A stretch of 64,000 nt of DNA from Pseudomonas sp. KBW05 (GTDB taxonomy: Bacteria; Pseudomonadota; Gammaproteobacteria; Pseudomonadales; Pseudomonadaceae). This document shows positions 9,971-18,439 of this stretch, piece by piece. Under the pieces are notes generated by a model. The model saw only the letters and a list, made by a program, of their open reading frames with translations, was not told the DNA's origin and did no database searches. Position 1 is the first letter of the stretch; each line of letters starts with the position of its first letter. The stretch covers positions 378,998 to 442,997 of the forward strand of contig NZ_QAJM01000009.1 in NCBI RefSeq assembly GCF_003852405.1, written 5' to 3'. A program made the translations under genes and the position numbers.

Positions 9971-11368
9971 TCAGCGGACTATTTTGTCGACCTGGATGCC
10001 GAGCTTTTTCAGGCGATACCAGAAGCTCCTCTCCGAAATCCCGATCTTCGCCGCAGCCGCTGCCTGCACCCCATTGCTCTCCTGCAACGCCGCCAGAATA
10101 TAAGCCTTCTCCACCTCAGCCAGCGCCGCATCCAGATCCTGCGGCACCCCCGGCCCATCACTGAGGATCGCCGCAACACCGCCCTCACTCGGCCGCGACG
10201 CAAACAGATACCCCGGCAAATCGATATCTTCGATCACCGGCGTAGCCGCCACAATCGTCGCCCGCTCCACGCAGTTTTGCAGCTCACGGATATTGCCCGG
10301 CCAGTGATACGCCGCCATCGCCTGCAACGCCTCGGCGCTGAACCCGGTGATGCGCTTGCCGGCCGTGGCACTCAGGGTGTGGGCGAAATGGCGGGCCAGC
10401 GGCGCGATGTCTTCCACGCGCTCGCGCAACGCCGGCAGGGGAATCGGGAACACGTTGAGGCGGTAATACAGGTCTTCACGAAACTCCTTGTTGGCCACCG
10501 CCTCCAGCAGGTTCTTGTTGGTGGCCGCAATCACCCGCACATCCACTTTGCGCTCGCGAGGGTCGCCCACCGGTTCGATCACCCGCTCCTGCAACGCCCG
10601 CAGGATCTTGGCCTGCAACGCCAGCGGCATGTCGCCCACTTCATCAAGAAACAGCGTGCCCTTGTCGGCCTGCTGAAAACGCCCTACCCGGTCCGACACC
10701 GCGCCGGTAAAGGCGCCTTTGCGATGGCCGAACATTTCGCTTTCCAGTAAACCCTCGGGGATCGCCGCACAATTGACCGCCACGAACGGTTTGTCGGCGC
10801 GGCTGCCGTGCTTGTGGATGGCCCGCGCGACCATTTCCTTGCCGGTGCCGCTTTCGCCGGTGAGCAGGATGGTGGCGGCGCTGTCACGCACGGCGTCCAC
10901 CGCCTGCAACACGCTACGGAATGCCGGGCTGTCGCCCACCAGGCTGTCGAACTGGGCGTGCTCATCCAGCTCGGCGCGCAGGCGCGCGTTGTCGCGCAGG
11001 ATGTCGCGAAACTGCAAGGCCTTGGCCACCGTGATGTCCAACTCGTCGATGTCGAACGGTTTGGCGATGTAGTCATAGGCGCCGTTGCGCATCGATTGCA
11101 CGGCGTTCTTCACCGTGCTGTAGGCGGTCATCACGATCACCGGCACCTGGGGATAGCGCACCTTGATCTCGGCCAACAGCGCCGGGCCGTCCATGCCGGG
11201 CATGCGCCAGTCGCTGATGACCAGGTCGATGTCTTCCTGCTCCAGCACCTTGAGTGCGTGCAAGCCGTTGCCGGCCACAAACACCTGCACCTCGCTCTGG
11301 CCCAGGGCCGATGCGAGCAAGTCGCAGAGCTTGGGCTCGTCATCGACTACCAGAATGTTATGCGTCAT
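9971..11368 (-). CDS. Sigma-54-dependent response regulator of the unknown-pathway operon
   Basis: This 465-residue NtrC-family activator has a receiver domain with D53 in ISDWRMPGMDG, an AAA+ domain with GESGTGKE and an intact GAFTGA loop, and a Fis-type helix-turn-helix ending WYRLKKLGIQVDKI. The start at 11368 (MTHNILVVDDEP) is chosen over an upstream in-frame start because the receiver begins there. It overlaps the kinase gene by 11 bp and is the last gene of a six-gene operon that itself begins at a sigma-54 promoter, so it probably activates its own operon. The signal and targets are unknown. Confidence 0.9.
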   Translation of the reverse strand: MTHNILVVDDEPKLCDLLASALGQSEVQVFVAGNGLHALKVLEQEDIDLVISDWRMPGMDGPALLAEIKVRYPQVPVIVMTAYSTVKNAVQSMRNGAYDYIAKPFDIDELDITVAKALQFRDILRDNARLRAELDEHAQFDSLVGDSPAFRSVLQAVDAVRDSAATILLTGESGTGKEMVARAIHKHGSRADKPFVAVNCAAIPEGLLESEMFGHRKGAFTGAVSDRVGRFQQADKGTLFLDEVGDMPLALQAKILRALQERVIEPVGDPRERKVDVRVIAATNKNLLEAVANKEFREDLYYRLNVFPIPLPALRERVEDIAPLARHFAHTLSATAGKRITGFSAEALQAMAAYHWPGNIRELQNCVERATIVAATPVIEDIDLPGYLFASRPSEGGVAAILSDGPGVPQDLDAALAEVEKAYILAALQESNGVQAAAAAKIGISERSFWYRLKKLGIQVDKIVR

Positions 11369-13127
11369 GACTGTCCTCGTCGTCTTCGCCGATAGCCGGA
11401 ATGTACAGGCTGAACGTGGCGCCGGCATCTTTCTCGCTGACGCATTCGATGCTGCCGTCGTGACTTTCCATGATCGAATAGACCTTGGCCAGCCCCAGGC
11501 CGGTGCCAGAGGCCTTGGTGGTGACGAACGGGGTGAAGATGCGCTCGATCATTTCCACCGCAATGCCCTGGCCGCTGTCGGCGATGCTGATCAGGGTGTT
11601 GTCGCCGACGCTGCGAATCCCCAGGGTCAGGCGCCCGCCGTCGGGCATGGCGTCGATGGCATTGAGGATCAGGTTGAGGCACGCCTGCTTGAGTTGCTTG
11701 GCGTCCGCGTAGATCGTCGCACCCGGCGCCTGGTCATCAACCTGCACATCGACGTTGTGCGCCGCCAGCTCCGGCGCGCAGAAGCCGAGGATCTCGTCCA
11801 CCAGCGGCCGTGCTGGCTGCAACACGCGCAACGGCGGGTTGGGCTTGGCGAAGTCGAGAAACTCGGTGATCAGCTCGTTGATGCGGCTGACTTCGCTGAC
11901 CACATATTCCAGGTGGCGCTTGTCGGTCTCCGCCAGGTCGGCACGCCGGTGCAGCAGTTGGGTGGCGGTCTTGATAATGCCCAGCGGGTTGCGGATTTCG
12001 TGGGCCAGGCCCATGGCGACTTCGCCCAGGGCATGCAGGCGATCACGCCGACGCAGTTGGGCTTCGAGGTGATGCAACTCGCCCAGGCGCTCGGTCATGT
12101 GGTTGAACGTGCTGCTCAGTTGCGCCAGTTCATCGCCGCCGCTGACCGCCACGCGGTGCTGGTAATTGCCGGAAATCACCGCATCCACGCCTTGGGACAA
12201 GTCGCGCAGGGGCCGGGTCAAGCGCCGTGACACCAATACCCCTGCGCCCAGGGACAGCGCCGAGCTGACCAGGAAGATCAGCACAAACAGATTGCTCTGG
12301 TTCACCAACCCCACCAGGCTCGAATGGCGCAACAGGCCGCTGAAGATCACGCCCTGCAGATCGCCGGCGTCATTGAAGATCGGCCAGTACAAACCGCTGT
12401 AGTTGTTGGTGAACTGCTCGCTCGGCTGCTTGGTATTGCGCATCGCCGCTTCCACGTCCTTGGGGATGCGCGAAGGGTGATCCTGGAAACGCTGGGTGGA
12501 GAAAATCTCCGAGAAACCTTTCGGGTTGGCCAGGTACAGGCGCAGGTCGAGTGAATGCACTTCGGCCACGCTGGTGAGGAAACTGCTGTCCAGGTAGGTC
12601 GCCACCAGCAGCAGGTAATCCACGCCTTCCTTGCTGGTCTCGAAGGTCGAGACCACGATGCCGGTGTCGACGCCAGACACGCTCACCGTTTGCAGGACCG
12701 CGTTGCTGGTCAGGCTGATCTGCTTGACGATGTCATCGGAGGCTGTGCTGAACATGATCTTGTGGTCGCTGACGCGAATCAGCGCGACCACATCGATGTC
12801 CGTCGCATCGGCAATGTCGGCGGTCAAGCGGTCGTGCTTGGCGGCCAGGCGGTCCGAGGGCGGGCTGGCGTAGCGCAGGAACAACTTGGCCATGCGTGCG
12901 TTGTCGTGAACGATGTCGCCAATCTCGTCCTTGACGATACGGGTGGACTCTTGCAGCCAGATCCGCACGTTGCTGTCGAAGATCTGCGACAGGGTGGTCG
13001 CGGCCAGCTCGGCGGCGATCATCGTCGGGATCACGCTGACCAGCCAGAACGCCAGCACCAGCTTGCGCTGGACACTCCAGCGTGAAATCGCAAACGGACG
13101 GGCTTTCTGGCGGGTCTTGGTGATCAT
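11358..13127 (-). CDS. NtrB/DctB-like membrane sensor histidine kinase
   Basis: This 589-residue kinase is the partner of the adjacent response regulator. It has a membrane segment at about 22-44, an extracytoplasmic Cache-like sensor (45-278), a second membrane segment at about 280-300, a HAMP linker (RRLTRPLRDLSQGVDAV), phosphoacceptor H376 in GLAHEIRNPLG, and an ATPase domain with LNAIDAMPDGG and GTGLGLA. Its start shares a base with the GNAT gene stop (TGATG). The periplasmic sensor suggests it reads an external cue; no ligand can be inferred. Confidence 0.9.
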   Translation of the reverse strand: MITKTRQKARPFAISRWSVQRKLVLAFWLVSVIPTMIAAELAATTLSQIFDSNVRIWLQESTRIVKDEIGDIVHDNARMAKLFLRYASPPSDRLAAKHDRLTADIADATDIDVVALIRVSDHKIMFSTASDDIVKQISLTSNAVLQTVSVSGVDTGIVVSTFETSKEGVDYLLLVATYLDSSFLTSVAEVHSLDLRLYLANPKGFSEIFSTQRFQDHPSRIPKDVEAAMRNTKQPSEQFTNNYSGLYWPIFNDAGDLQGVIFSGLLRHSSLVGLVNQSNLFVLIFLVSSALSLGAGVLVSRRLTRPLRDLSQGVDAVISGNYQHRVAVSGGDELAQLSSTFNHMTERLGELHHLEAQLRRRDRLHALGEVAMGLAHEIRNPLGIIKTATQLLHRRADLAETDKRHLEYVVSEVSRINELITEFLDFAKPNPPLRVLQPARPLVDEILGFCAPELAAHNVDVQVDDQAPGATIYADAKQLKQACLNLILNAIDAMPDGGRLTLGIRSVGDNTLISIADSGQGIAVEMIERIFTPFVTTKASGTGLGLAKVYSIMESHDGSIECVSEKDAGATFSLYIPAIGEDDEDSHDA

Positions 13128-14251
13128 CAGGTTTCGCTTATCGCAGCAGCCATGGCAGGGTCGGAACGATCCGGTCGAATAAACAGTTTTACAAGCTTGA
13201 GCAGGCCGTTGACCAGCCGGTTGCGGTGCCGGAAGAACACGCTGTTGCCCTGGAATTCGCAGCCCAGGCGCAGCTTACTGGCATACCCGGCCTGCCCGCA
13301 CTCGTACAACGCAATATTGTGTTCAATACAGTAGTCCACATTGGTCAGCCAGCTGCGAAAGTACAGGTTGTAGTCGCGGGTGAATTCGACGTCATGCCCG
13401 AAGAACTTGTCCACCAGGCGGTGCGCGTCCACCAGGATCAGGTTGAACGCCACCAGGTTGTCATCCACCCAGTAGAGAACACACACCGCCCGCCCTCCAA
13501 GGCGTTCCAGCACACCGGTGAAGTAGCCGGCGGGCAAGCGCTCGAACTGCAAGTCGGCGCGGGTGAGCGTGGCCTCGTACAGGCGCATGATCTCGGGCAG
13601 CACATCGTCGATATTGCGCCGCCACTCCACCCGTGGCCCCGGCGCGCGCAGCTTGCGGCGCAGGTCCTTGCGCGTGGATTTACCCAGGGAGCCGAGGTAG
13701 GCGTCCACCGAGCCGTAGGGCAGCGGCAACACGCCCGTGGGCAAGCTCGGCATGCTTTGGAAGCCGGCGGCGCGGCAGCTGTCGGACCAGTGTGGATCGT
13801 TGCTTGGCGCGTCCTTGACCGCTACGAGGCCGATGCCAAACTCATCGGCGTCCTCGCGTGCGGCGGCGAGCAGGTGCTTGAGCAACAGCGGGCGGCGCGA
13901 TTCAGGCACGCTGCTGGCGAAGCCGACGTCGCAGCGTTCGGCTACCGGGGAACCGAGGGCGTACAAGCCCAGCTGCAAAAGCCCCGGCCACAGTCGGTCC
14001 AGGCGTTCGGTCAAACGCTTGCCGGCGCCCGACACCGTGGTGTCGAGGCGGTAATGGGTGATGAACGCGGCGGCCACGGCCACCAGCGTTCCATTGTCGT
14101 ACACCGCGAGGTATCGCCATTGGAAATCCGCGATGGCGGCGCTTTCCACGGCGACGTAATAGTCCCAGTCCTCCAGGGCACCGGGGAAGCAGTCATTCCA
14201 GGCACTGCGCTGGAGGGCCCGGATGCTGGGGAAGGCTTGGGCGGTAATCAC
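13127..14251 (-). CDS. GNAT/FemAB-like acyltransferase of unknown substrate
   Basis: This 374-residue protein resembles the GNAT-fold transferases of the Acetyltransf_6/COG3146 type. Readable elements are an N-terminal fold with DWDYYVAVESAAIADFQW and a C-terminal half with STRKDLRRKLRAPGPRVEW, VAFNLILVDAHRLVDKFFG and YECGQAGYASKLRLGCE. It starts with GTG after AGGGAAAAAT. Family relatives move acyl or aminoacyl groups onto amines. In this operon it could acylate the amine made by the aminotransferase, but that is inference. Its gene is 31 bp downstream of the hydrolase and overlaps the kinase by one base. Confidence 0.75.
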   Translation of the reverse strand: MITAQAFPSIRALQRSAWNDCFPGALEDWDYYVAVESAAIADFQWRYLAVYDNGTLVAVAAAFITHYRLDTTVSGAGKRLTERLDRLWPGLLQLGLYALGSPVAERCDVGFASSVPESRRPLLLKHLLAAAREDADEFGIGLVAVKDAPSNDPHWSDSCRAAGFQSMPSLPTGVLPLPYGSVDAYLGSLGKSTRKDLRRKLRAPGPRVEWRRNIDDVLPEIMRLYEATLTRADLQFERLPAGYFTGVLERLGGRAVCVLYWVDDNLVAFNLILVDAHRLVDKFFGHDVEFTRDYNLYFRSWLTNVDYCIEHNIALYECGQAGYASKLRLGCEFQGNSVFFRHRNRLVNGLLKLVKLFIRPDRSDPAMAAAISET

Positions 14252-14282
14252 ATTTTTCCCTTATCGCTATGGCCAACACCAT

Positions 14283-15221
14283 TCAATTGTGTGCAGCTTT
14301 TTGTGGGAGCGGGCTTGCCCGCGATAGCAGTGGATCAGTCAACACCGCCATCGCAGGCAAGCCAGCTCCCACATTGACCGGTGCTGGCTTGAAGGTGGTG
14401 TGTTGCTCGACGAATTGCGCACTCAACTCGATCACCCGGCGGTATTGCAGGTCCACGGTGATCATGTGATAGCAGTTGTCCAACAGGATCTTGGTCACCG
14501 GCCCGCCCAGGTGGCGCTCGACGTAATCGGCGTTCCAGCGGCTGGTGATGTCGTCCTCGATGGAGTGCAACACCAGCGCTGGCACCTGGACCTCGGGCAT
14601 GCGCTTCTTGACCACGGCGTTCATCCGATGCAACTCGCGCACGGTGATGCCTTCCATGGTCAACAAGCCCGCCTCGCTGCTCTCGCCCTCCTTCATCTGC
14701 CGCTCGACGATGGCCCGCAGGCGTTCGTTCTTGATGCCATACGGCGGTTGCTCTTCGAAGCGGCACAAATGCACGCCGAACGGAATCTTCATCAGCAAGG
14801 GCGTGAGGAACGCCAGTTTGTTGATGCTCCAACCGTCGTACTTCAAGGTGGTGGAATACATCAGCAGCCCGGCGACTTGCCCCGGGTGCTCGGCGGCCAC
14901 GTACATCGACATCACCGCGCCCATGGACAAGCCGCCGACAAACACCTGCGCGTGGCGCTGCTTGACCTGGGCGAAGGTGTTGCGCACACCCGCGTACCAG
15001 TCCAGCCAGCCGGTGGCCTGCAAGTCACTGTTATCGCCGCAATGCCCGGCCAGGGTGGGCACGTACACCGTGCAATTGCCCGCCTTGGCCAGGCCCTTGG
15101 CGACCTGGCGCAATTCCGTCGGCGTGCCGGTCAGGCCGTGGATCAGCAGGATCCCGACCGGACCTTCACCGAGAACGAAACCGGCATCACCTTCACCGAG
15201 GTCGATCTCACACGTGTTCAC
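14283..15221 (-). CDS. Alpha/beta hydrolase (carboxylesterase-like) with REPIN-encoded tail
   Basis: This 312-residue hydrolase shows the family oxyanion region LLIHGLTGTPTE, nucleophile S99 in GGLSMG, an acidic residue in HSIEDDITS and a C-terminal histidine in DNCYHMIT, close to Est30-type monoacyl esterases. The last 30 residues, from NVGAGLPAMAV to the end, are translated from a REPIN (14302-14373) that sits inside the reading frame, so the native C-terminus was probably near residue 282. The start overlaps the aminotransferase stop by ATGA. Substrate unknown. Confidence 0.85.
   Translation of the reverse strand: MNTCEIDLGEGDAGFVLGEGPVGILLIHGLTGTPTELRQVAKGLAKAGNCTVYVPTLAGHCGDNSDLQATGWLDWYAGVRNTFAQVKQRHAQVFVGGLSMGAVMSMYVAAEHPGQVAGLLMYSTTLKYDGWSINKLAFLTPLLMKIPFGVHLCRFEEQPPYGIKNERLRAIVERQMKEGESSEAGLLTMEGITVRELHRMNAVVKKRMPEVQVPALVLHSIEDDITSRWNADYVERHLGGPVTKILLDNCYHMITVDLQYRRVIELSAQFVEQHTTFKPAPVNVGAGLPAMAVLTDPLLSRASPLPQKAAHN
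14302..14373. repeat. Short REPIN inside a coding sequence
   Basis: Inverted REP pair (TGTGGGAGCGGGCTTGCCCGCGATAGCAGTGG ... ACCGCCATCGCAGGCAAGCCAGCTCCCACA) only 72 bp long, shorter than the roughly 90-bp norm here. It lies within the 3' end of the minus-strand hydrolase gene and supplies most of its last 30 codons. Confidence 0.88.
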
Positions 15222-16612
15222 CGTTTGGTCGCCCGCACCAGCAGTTGCTCCAGGAGTTTCAGACCCAGGTCGATTTCCGGGTAGCTGATTTCCAGGGACG
15301 GCGCCAGGGTGATCACGTTCTTGTAGTAACCGCCCACGTCGAGGATCAGGCCGAGTTTCTGGCCGTCCACGATCATGTCGCCTTTCATGCCTTCTTCGAC
15401 CATGTAGTCCAGGGTCGCCTTGTCCGGGGTGAAGCCGTCCGGGCCGCAGATCTCGCAGCGCAGCGCCAGGCCCAGGCCGTCGACATCGCCGATGATCGGG
15501 AAGCGTTTTTGCAGGTCTTGCAGGCCTTCCAGGAAGTATTTGCCCTTGGCCATGACCATCGCGCCGTAGTCGACTTCGCTGGTCATCTTGAACATCTCCA
15601 GGCCCACCGCCGTGCCCAATGGGTTGGAGGCGAAGGTGGAGTGGGTCGAACCTGGCGGGAAGATCTTCGGGTTGATCAGCTCTTCACGGGCCCAGATGCC
15701 GCCCAGTGGGTTGAGGCCGTTGGTCAGCGCCTTGCCGAACACGATCACGTCTGGTTGCACGTCGAAGTGCTCGATCGACCACAGCTTGCCGGTGCGGTAG
15801 AAGCCCATCTGGATTTCATCGCTGACCATCAGGATGCCGTGCTGGTCCAGCACATGCTTGAGCTCGCGGTAGAAGTTCATCGGCGGGATCACGTAGCCGC
15901 CGGTGCCCTGGATCGGCTCGACGTAGAACGCGGCGTATTCGCTGGAGCCGACTTTCGGGTCCCACACGCCGTTGTATTCAGTCTCGAACAGTCGGGCGAA
16001 TTGCTGCACGCAGTGGCTGCCGTATTCTTCCTTGGTCATACCTTTAGGGCCACGGAAGTGGTACGGGAACGGGATGAACTGCGCGCGCTCGCCGAAGTGG
16101 CCGTAGCGGCGACGGTAGCGGTAGCTCGAGGTGATCGACGAGGCGCCGAGGGTACGGCCGTGGTAGCCGCCTTCGAAGGCAAACATCAGGCTCTTGCCAT
16201 TGGTGGCGTTACGCACCACCTTCAAGGAGTCTTCGATGGACTGCGAACCGCCGACGTTGAAGTGCACGCGACCGTCGAGGCCGAACTTGTTCTTCGCGTC
16301 GACCGCGATCATTTCCGACAGCTCGATCTTGCCCTTGTGCAGGTACTGGCTGGCGATTTGCGGCAGAGTGTCGATCTGCTGTTTCAGCGCATTGTTCAGG
16401 CGCGGGTTGGCGTAGCCGAAGTTGACGGCCGAGTACCACATTTGCAGGTCGAGGTAGGCCTGGTCTTCGGTGTCCCACACGTAGGAGCCTTCGCAACGGC
16501 TGAAAATGCGCGGCGGCTCGATGTAGTGGACGGTGTCGCCGTAGGAGCAGTACTTGGCTTCTTTATCCAGAAGGATCTGGTCTTCGGCGGTAGCGATACG
16601 GATATCAGACAT
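15218..16612 (-). CDS. Class-III PLP-dependent aminotransferase
   Basis: This 464-residue fold-type I enzyme is of the ornithine/4-aminobutyrate transaminase family. It shows FEGGYHGRTLGA near 146-157, VEPIQGTGGYVIPP near 231-244, SDEIQMGFYRTG with cofactor-binding D265, and the PLP lysine K294 in VFGKALTNG. The start at 16612 (MSDIRIATAEDQ) gives family length; the longer in-frame version adds a low-complexity leader. It overlaps the phosphatase stop by 8 bp and the hydrolase start by 4 bp. The amino acceptor cannot be named from sequence; it probably has an aldehyde or keto end made in the same pathway. Confidence 0.9.
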   Translation of the reverse strand: MSDIRIATAEDQILLDKEAKYCSYGDTVHYIEPPRIFSRCEGSYVWDTEDQAYLDLQMWYSAVNFGYANPRLNNALKQQIDTLPQIASQYLHKGKIELSEMIAVDAKNKFGLDGRVHFNVGGSQSIEDSLKVVRNATNGKSLMFAFEGGYHGRTLGASSITSSYRYRRRYGHFGERAQFIPFPYHFRGPKGMTKEEYGSHCVQQFARLFETEYNGVWDPKVGSSEYAAFYVEPIQGTGGYVIPPMNFYRELKHVLDQHGILMVSDEIQMGFYRTGKLWSIEHFDVQPDVIVFGKALTNGLNPLGGIWAREELINPKIFPPGSTHSTFASNPLGTAVGLEMFKMTSEVDYGAMVMAKGKYFLEGLQDLQKRFPIIGDVDGLGLALRCEICGPDGFTPDKATLDYMVEEGMKGDMIVDGQKLGLILDVGGYYKNVITLAPSLEISYPEIDLGLKLLEQLLVRATKR

Positions 16613-17306
16613 GGTGGAAGAGTTCCTGGTTGTCGGCAGCAGTAAAGGAGGTGGCGTTGGCGGCGTTGCCCTGTGGGAGCTGCGCCAGCAATGCAGGCAC
16701 TTCGGCAAAGGTGTCGAAGCGCGCGTGGGGAATCTGGTGGGTGACGCAGTAATCGGCGAGGCTGCCCTTGGCGAACACGAAGTCGGCGGTGGAGGCCACG
16801 CACATGTCGGACTTGCCGTCGCCGATCACCAGCACGCGCTTGTTGCGCGGCGTGGATTTGCACTTGCAGTTGCCGGACGCGGCACGGCAGGCATCGCTGG
16901 CATACGGGAAGTCGATGCGCCAGCTGTTCTGATCAACCTGGCGCAGGCGGTTGGCGAGGATCGGCAGCAAGGTCACGTAGTTGCGCGACAGGATGCGCGC
17001 GATGCCCTGCTCGATGCCGTCACTGACCACTTCGATGGACGCGCCGAGGCCGATGACCTGATCAACGAAATCGGGGAAGTCCGGGTCGATCTCGACGCTG
17101 TCGAAGTACGCCAGCAGTTCGGTGGGCGTGGCCTTGATCAGCGCCAGTTGGCGGCTCAGGCATTCGCGCGAACCGATATGCCCATCCAGCCATTGCTGCT
17201 CGATGGTTTCCCACTCGGGGCCGGCGAAGCGTTGGAGGACGTTGTCGATGACATCGGTGGGAGTGATGGTCCCGTCGAAGTCGCACACGATATGCCAGTC
17301 AATCAT
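16605..17306 (-). CDS. MtnX-like HAD-IB phosphatase
   Basis: This 233-residue HAD hydrolase has nucleophile D9 and acid D11 in CDFDGTITPTD, motif II serine in VVSDG and motif III/IV GDGKSDMC. It resembles MtnX and phosphoserine-phosphatase-like enzymes, but no other methionine-salvage gene is nearby, so a different phosphorylated substrate is likely. It is the first gene of the operon, with its start at 17306 about 40 nt after the start point predicted from the sigma-54 promoter at 17357-17372. Cysteines at CRAASGNCKCKS form an unusual cluster. Confidence 0.87.
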   Translation of the reverse strand: MIDWHIVCDFDGTITPTDVIDNVLQRFAGPEWETIEQQWLDGHIGSRECLSRQLALIKATPTELLAYFDSVEIDPDFPDFVDQVIGLGASIEVVSDGIEQGIARILSRNYVTLLPILANRLRQVDQNSWRIDFPYASDACRAASGNCKCKSTPRNKRVLVIGDGKSDMCVASTADFVFAKGSLADYCVTHQIPHARFDTFAEVPALLAQLPQGNAANATSFTAADNQELFHHV

Positions 17307-17356
17307 TGCGGTTACCTTGAAAAGGAGCGCGCTGTCTGCGCTTTCACAAGGGGTAG

Positions 17357-17372
17357 AGCAGGGACTGTGCCA
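17357..17372 (-). promoter_or_regulatory. Sigma-54 promoter of the six-gene operon
   Basis: Read on the minus strand, TGGCACAGTCCCTGCT has the -24 TGGCAC and -12 CTGCT elements, with GG and GC exactly 10 nt apart and one mismatch in the -12 box. Transcription would start near 17346, about 40 nt before the phosphatase start codon. The last gene of the operon encodes a sigma-54 activator. Confidence 0.82.
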
Positions 17373-17423
17373 ACTGGCCAGCACCCAGCGGGGCTGGGCT
17401 TGCGGGCGCTAATGTGTCGTGGG

Positions 17424-17451
17424 AGCTACAATTTTTGTAGCTTGCTACAAA
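17424..17451. promoter_or_regulatory. Overlapping palindromes, candidate enhancer for the sigma-54 operon
   Basis: Three half-sites form two overlapping inverted repeats: AGCTACAA-TTT-TTGTAGCT (17424-17442) and TTTGTAGC-TT-GCTACAAA (17434-17451). They lie about 80-105 bp upstream of the predicted sigma-54 start point, the usual distance for an NtrC-type activator site. They also lie 73 bp before the divergent mipA-like gene, which they might control. Confidence 0.6.
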
Positions 17452-17523
17452 CAAGATCAGTGCTTGCGCGAAGACCGCCCTTCGCGCGTTCATGCGCGCA
17501 TGTTCAGAGAAGGAAGCCGTTCC

Positions 17524-18294
17524 ATGCACAAGGTCAGTTCTGCTGTATTCGCCGGTTTACTGGGGCTGTGGGGCGTTGCCAGCGCGGCCCAGGCCGAAGG
17601 CATCAGCGGTGAAGTGGGCGCGGGCCTCAGCTACCAACCCCACGACCCTACCGGCAGCCGCTACGAAACCCGCCCCGTGCCCTATGTGGATCTGGACTGG
17701 GGCAACGTCAGCCTGAGCACCGATGACGGCCTGAGCTGGAGCGCGCTGAATACCCAGGGGTTTACCGCCGGGCCCTATATCAATTACTTGCAGGGGCGTA
17801 CGTCGAACGGCTCGCTGCAAGGCCTGCGCAATGTCTCGGACATGGCTGAAGTGGGCGGTTTCATCCAATACGCACCGGCCGAGTTCTGGCGCGTGTACGC
17901 CCAGGTGGGCCAGGCCGTTGGCGGCGGGCGCGACCAAAGCGGCGTGCTCGGCAAGGTCGGCGGCGAGCTGGGCTACCCGCTGGGCGGCGGGATCATCGGC
18001 AGCAGCGGCCTGATGGCGCACTTTGCCGACGCGCGCCAGACCCAGACTTATTTTGGGGTGGACGCCAATGAGTCAGCGGCGTCGGGCTTTCGGCCCTATA
18101 ACGCCAGTGCGGGGTTCCAGAACCTGACGCTGACGCAAAGCTTCGAGTTTCCGATGGCGCCCAATTGGTCGTTGTTGACCAGTGCCAGCTGGGTACACCT
18201 GGTGGGTTCGGCGGCCAACAGCAGCATCGTAAAGGACACTGGGGATGTGAACCAAGGCCAGGTGCAGACGGCCATCAGCTACAAATTCAACTGA
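17524..18294 (+). CDS. MipA/OmpV-family outer-membrane protein
   Basis: This 256-residue beta-barrel protein has a signal peptide (MHKVSSAVFAGLLGLWGVASAAQA) followed by alternating strands such as GEVGAGLSYQPHD and VPYVDLDWGNVSLS, ending in the typical YKFN with terminal aromatic. MipA/OmpV proteins sit in the outer membrane and include scaffold and porin-like members; the role here is unknown. The start at 17524 is chosen for the signal peptide and the upstream AGAGAAGG. It is divergent from the sigma-54 operon and shares its control region. Confidence 0.85.
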   Translation: MHKVSSAVFAGLLGLWGVASAAQAEGISGEVGAGLSYQPHDPTGSRYETRPVPYVDLDWGNVSLSTDDGLSWSALNTQGFTAGPYINYLQGRTSNGSLQGLRNVSDMAEVGGFIQYAPAEFWRVYAQVGQAVGGGRDQSGVLGKVGGELGYPLGGGIIGSSGLMAHFADARQTQTYFGVDANESAASGFRPYNASAGFQNLTLTQSFEFPMAPNWSLLTSASWVHLVGSAANSSIVKDTGDVNQGQVQTAISYKFN

Positions 18295-18310
18295 TTCAAC
18301 TGGATCAAAA

Positions 18311-18416
18311 TGTGGGAGCTGGCTTGCTCGCGAAAGCGGAGTGTCAGTCAATACATCTTTGACTGAACCACCGCATTCGCGAGCAAGCCCGCTCCCACAC
18401 AAGCCCGCTCCCATAT
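18311..18416. repeat. REPIN with truncated extra end
   Basis: Inverted REP pair from TGTGGGAGCTGGCTTGCTCGCGA (18311) to GAGCAAGCCCGCTCCCACA (18399), followed by a second partial end CAAGCCCGCTCCCA. Confidence 0.88.
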
Positions 18417-18439
18417 TGGTCCGTATTCCAGGGCCATTA

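Noticed and set aside
9905-10750. 281-codon plus-strand frame opposite the response regulator
   Set aside because: It begins in a REPIN and lies antisense to a regulator with clear receiver, AAA+ and HTH motifs.
15245-16645. Long plus-strand open frame opposite the aminotransferase (466 codons)
   Set aside because: The minus-strand gene has all aminotransferase motifs; the plus-strand translation has no family features.
16605-17306. Naming the phosphatase mtnX of methionine salvage
   Set aside because: No other mtn gene is nearby and the operon contains unrelated enzymes; only the HAD-IB family is supported.
17424-17451. Palindromes near 17.43 kb as a transcription terminator
   Set aside because: The stems are AT-rich, loops are 2-3 nt and there is no T run or upstream gene ending here; an operator or enhancer fits better.
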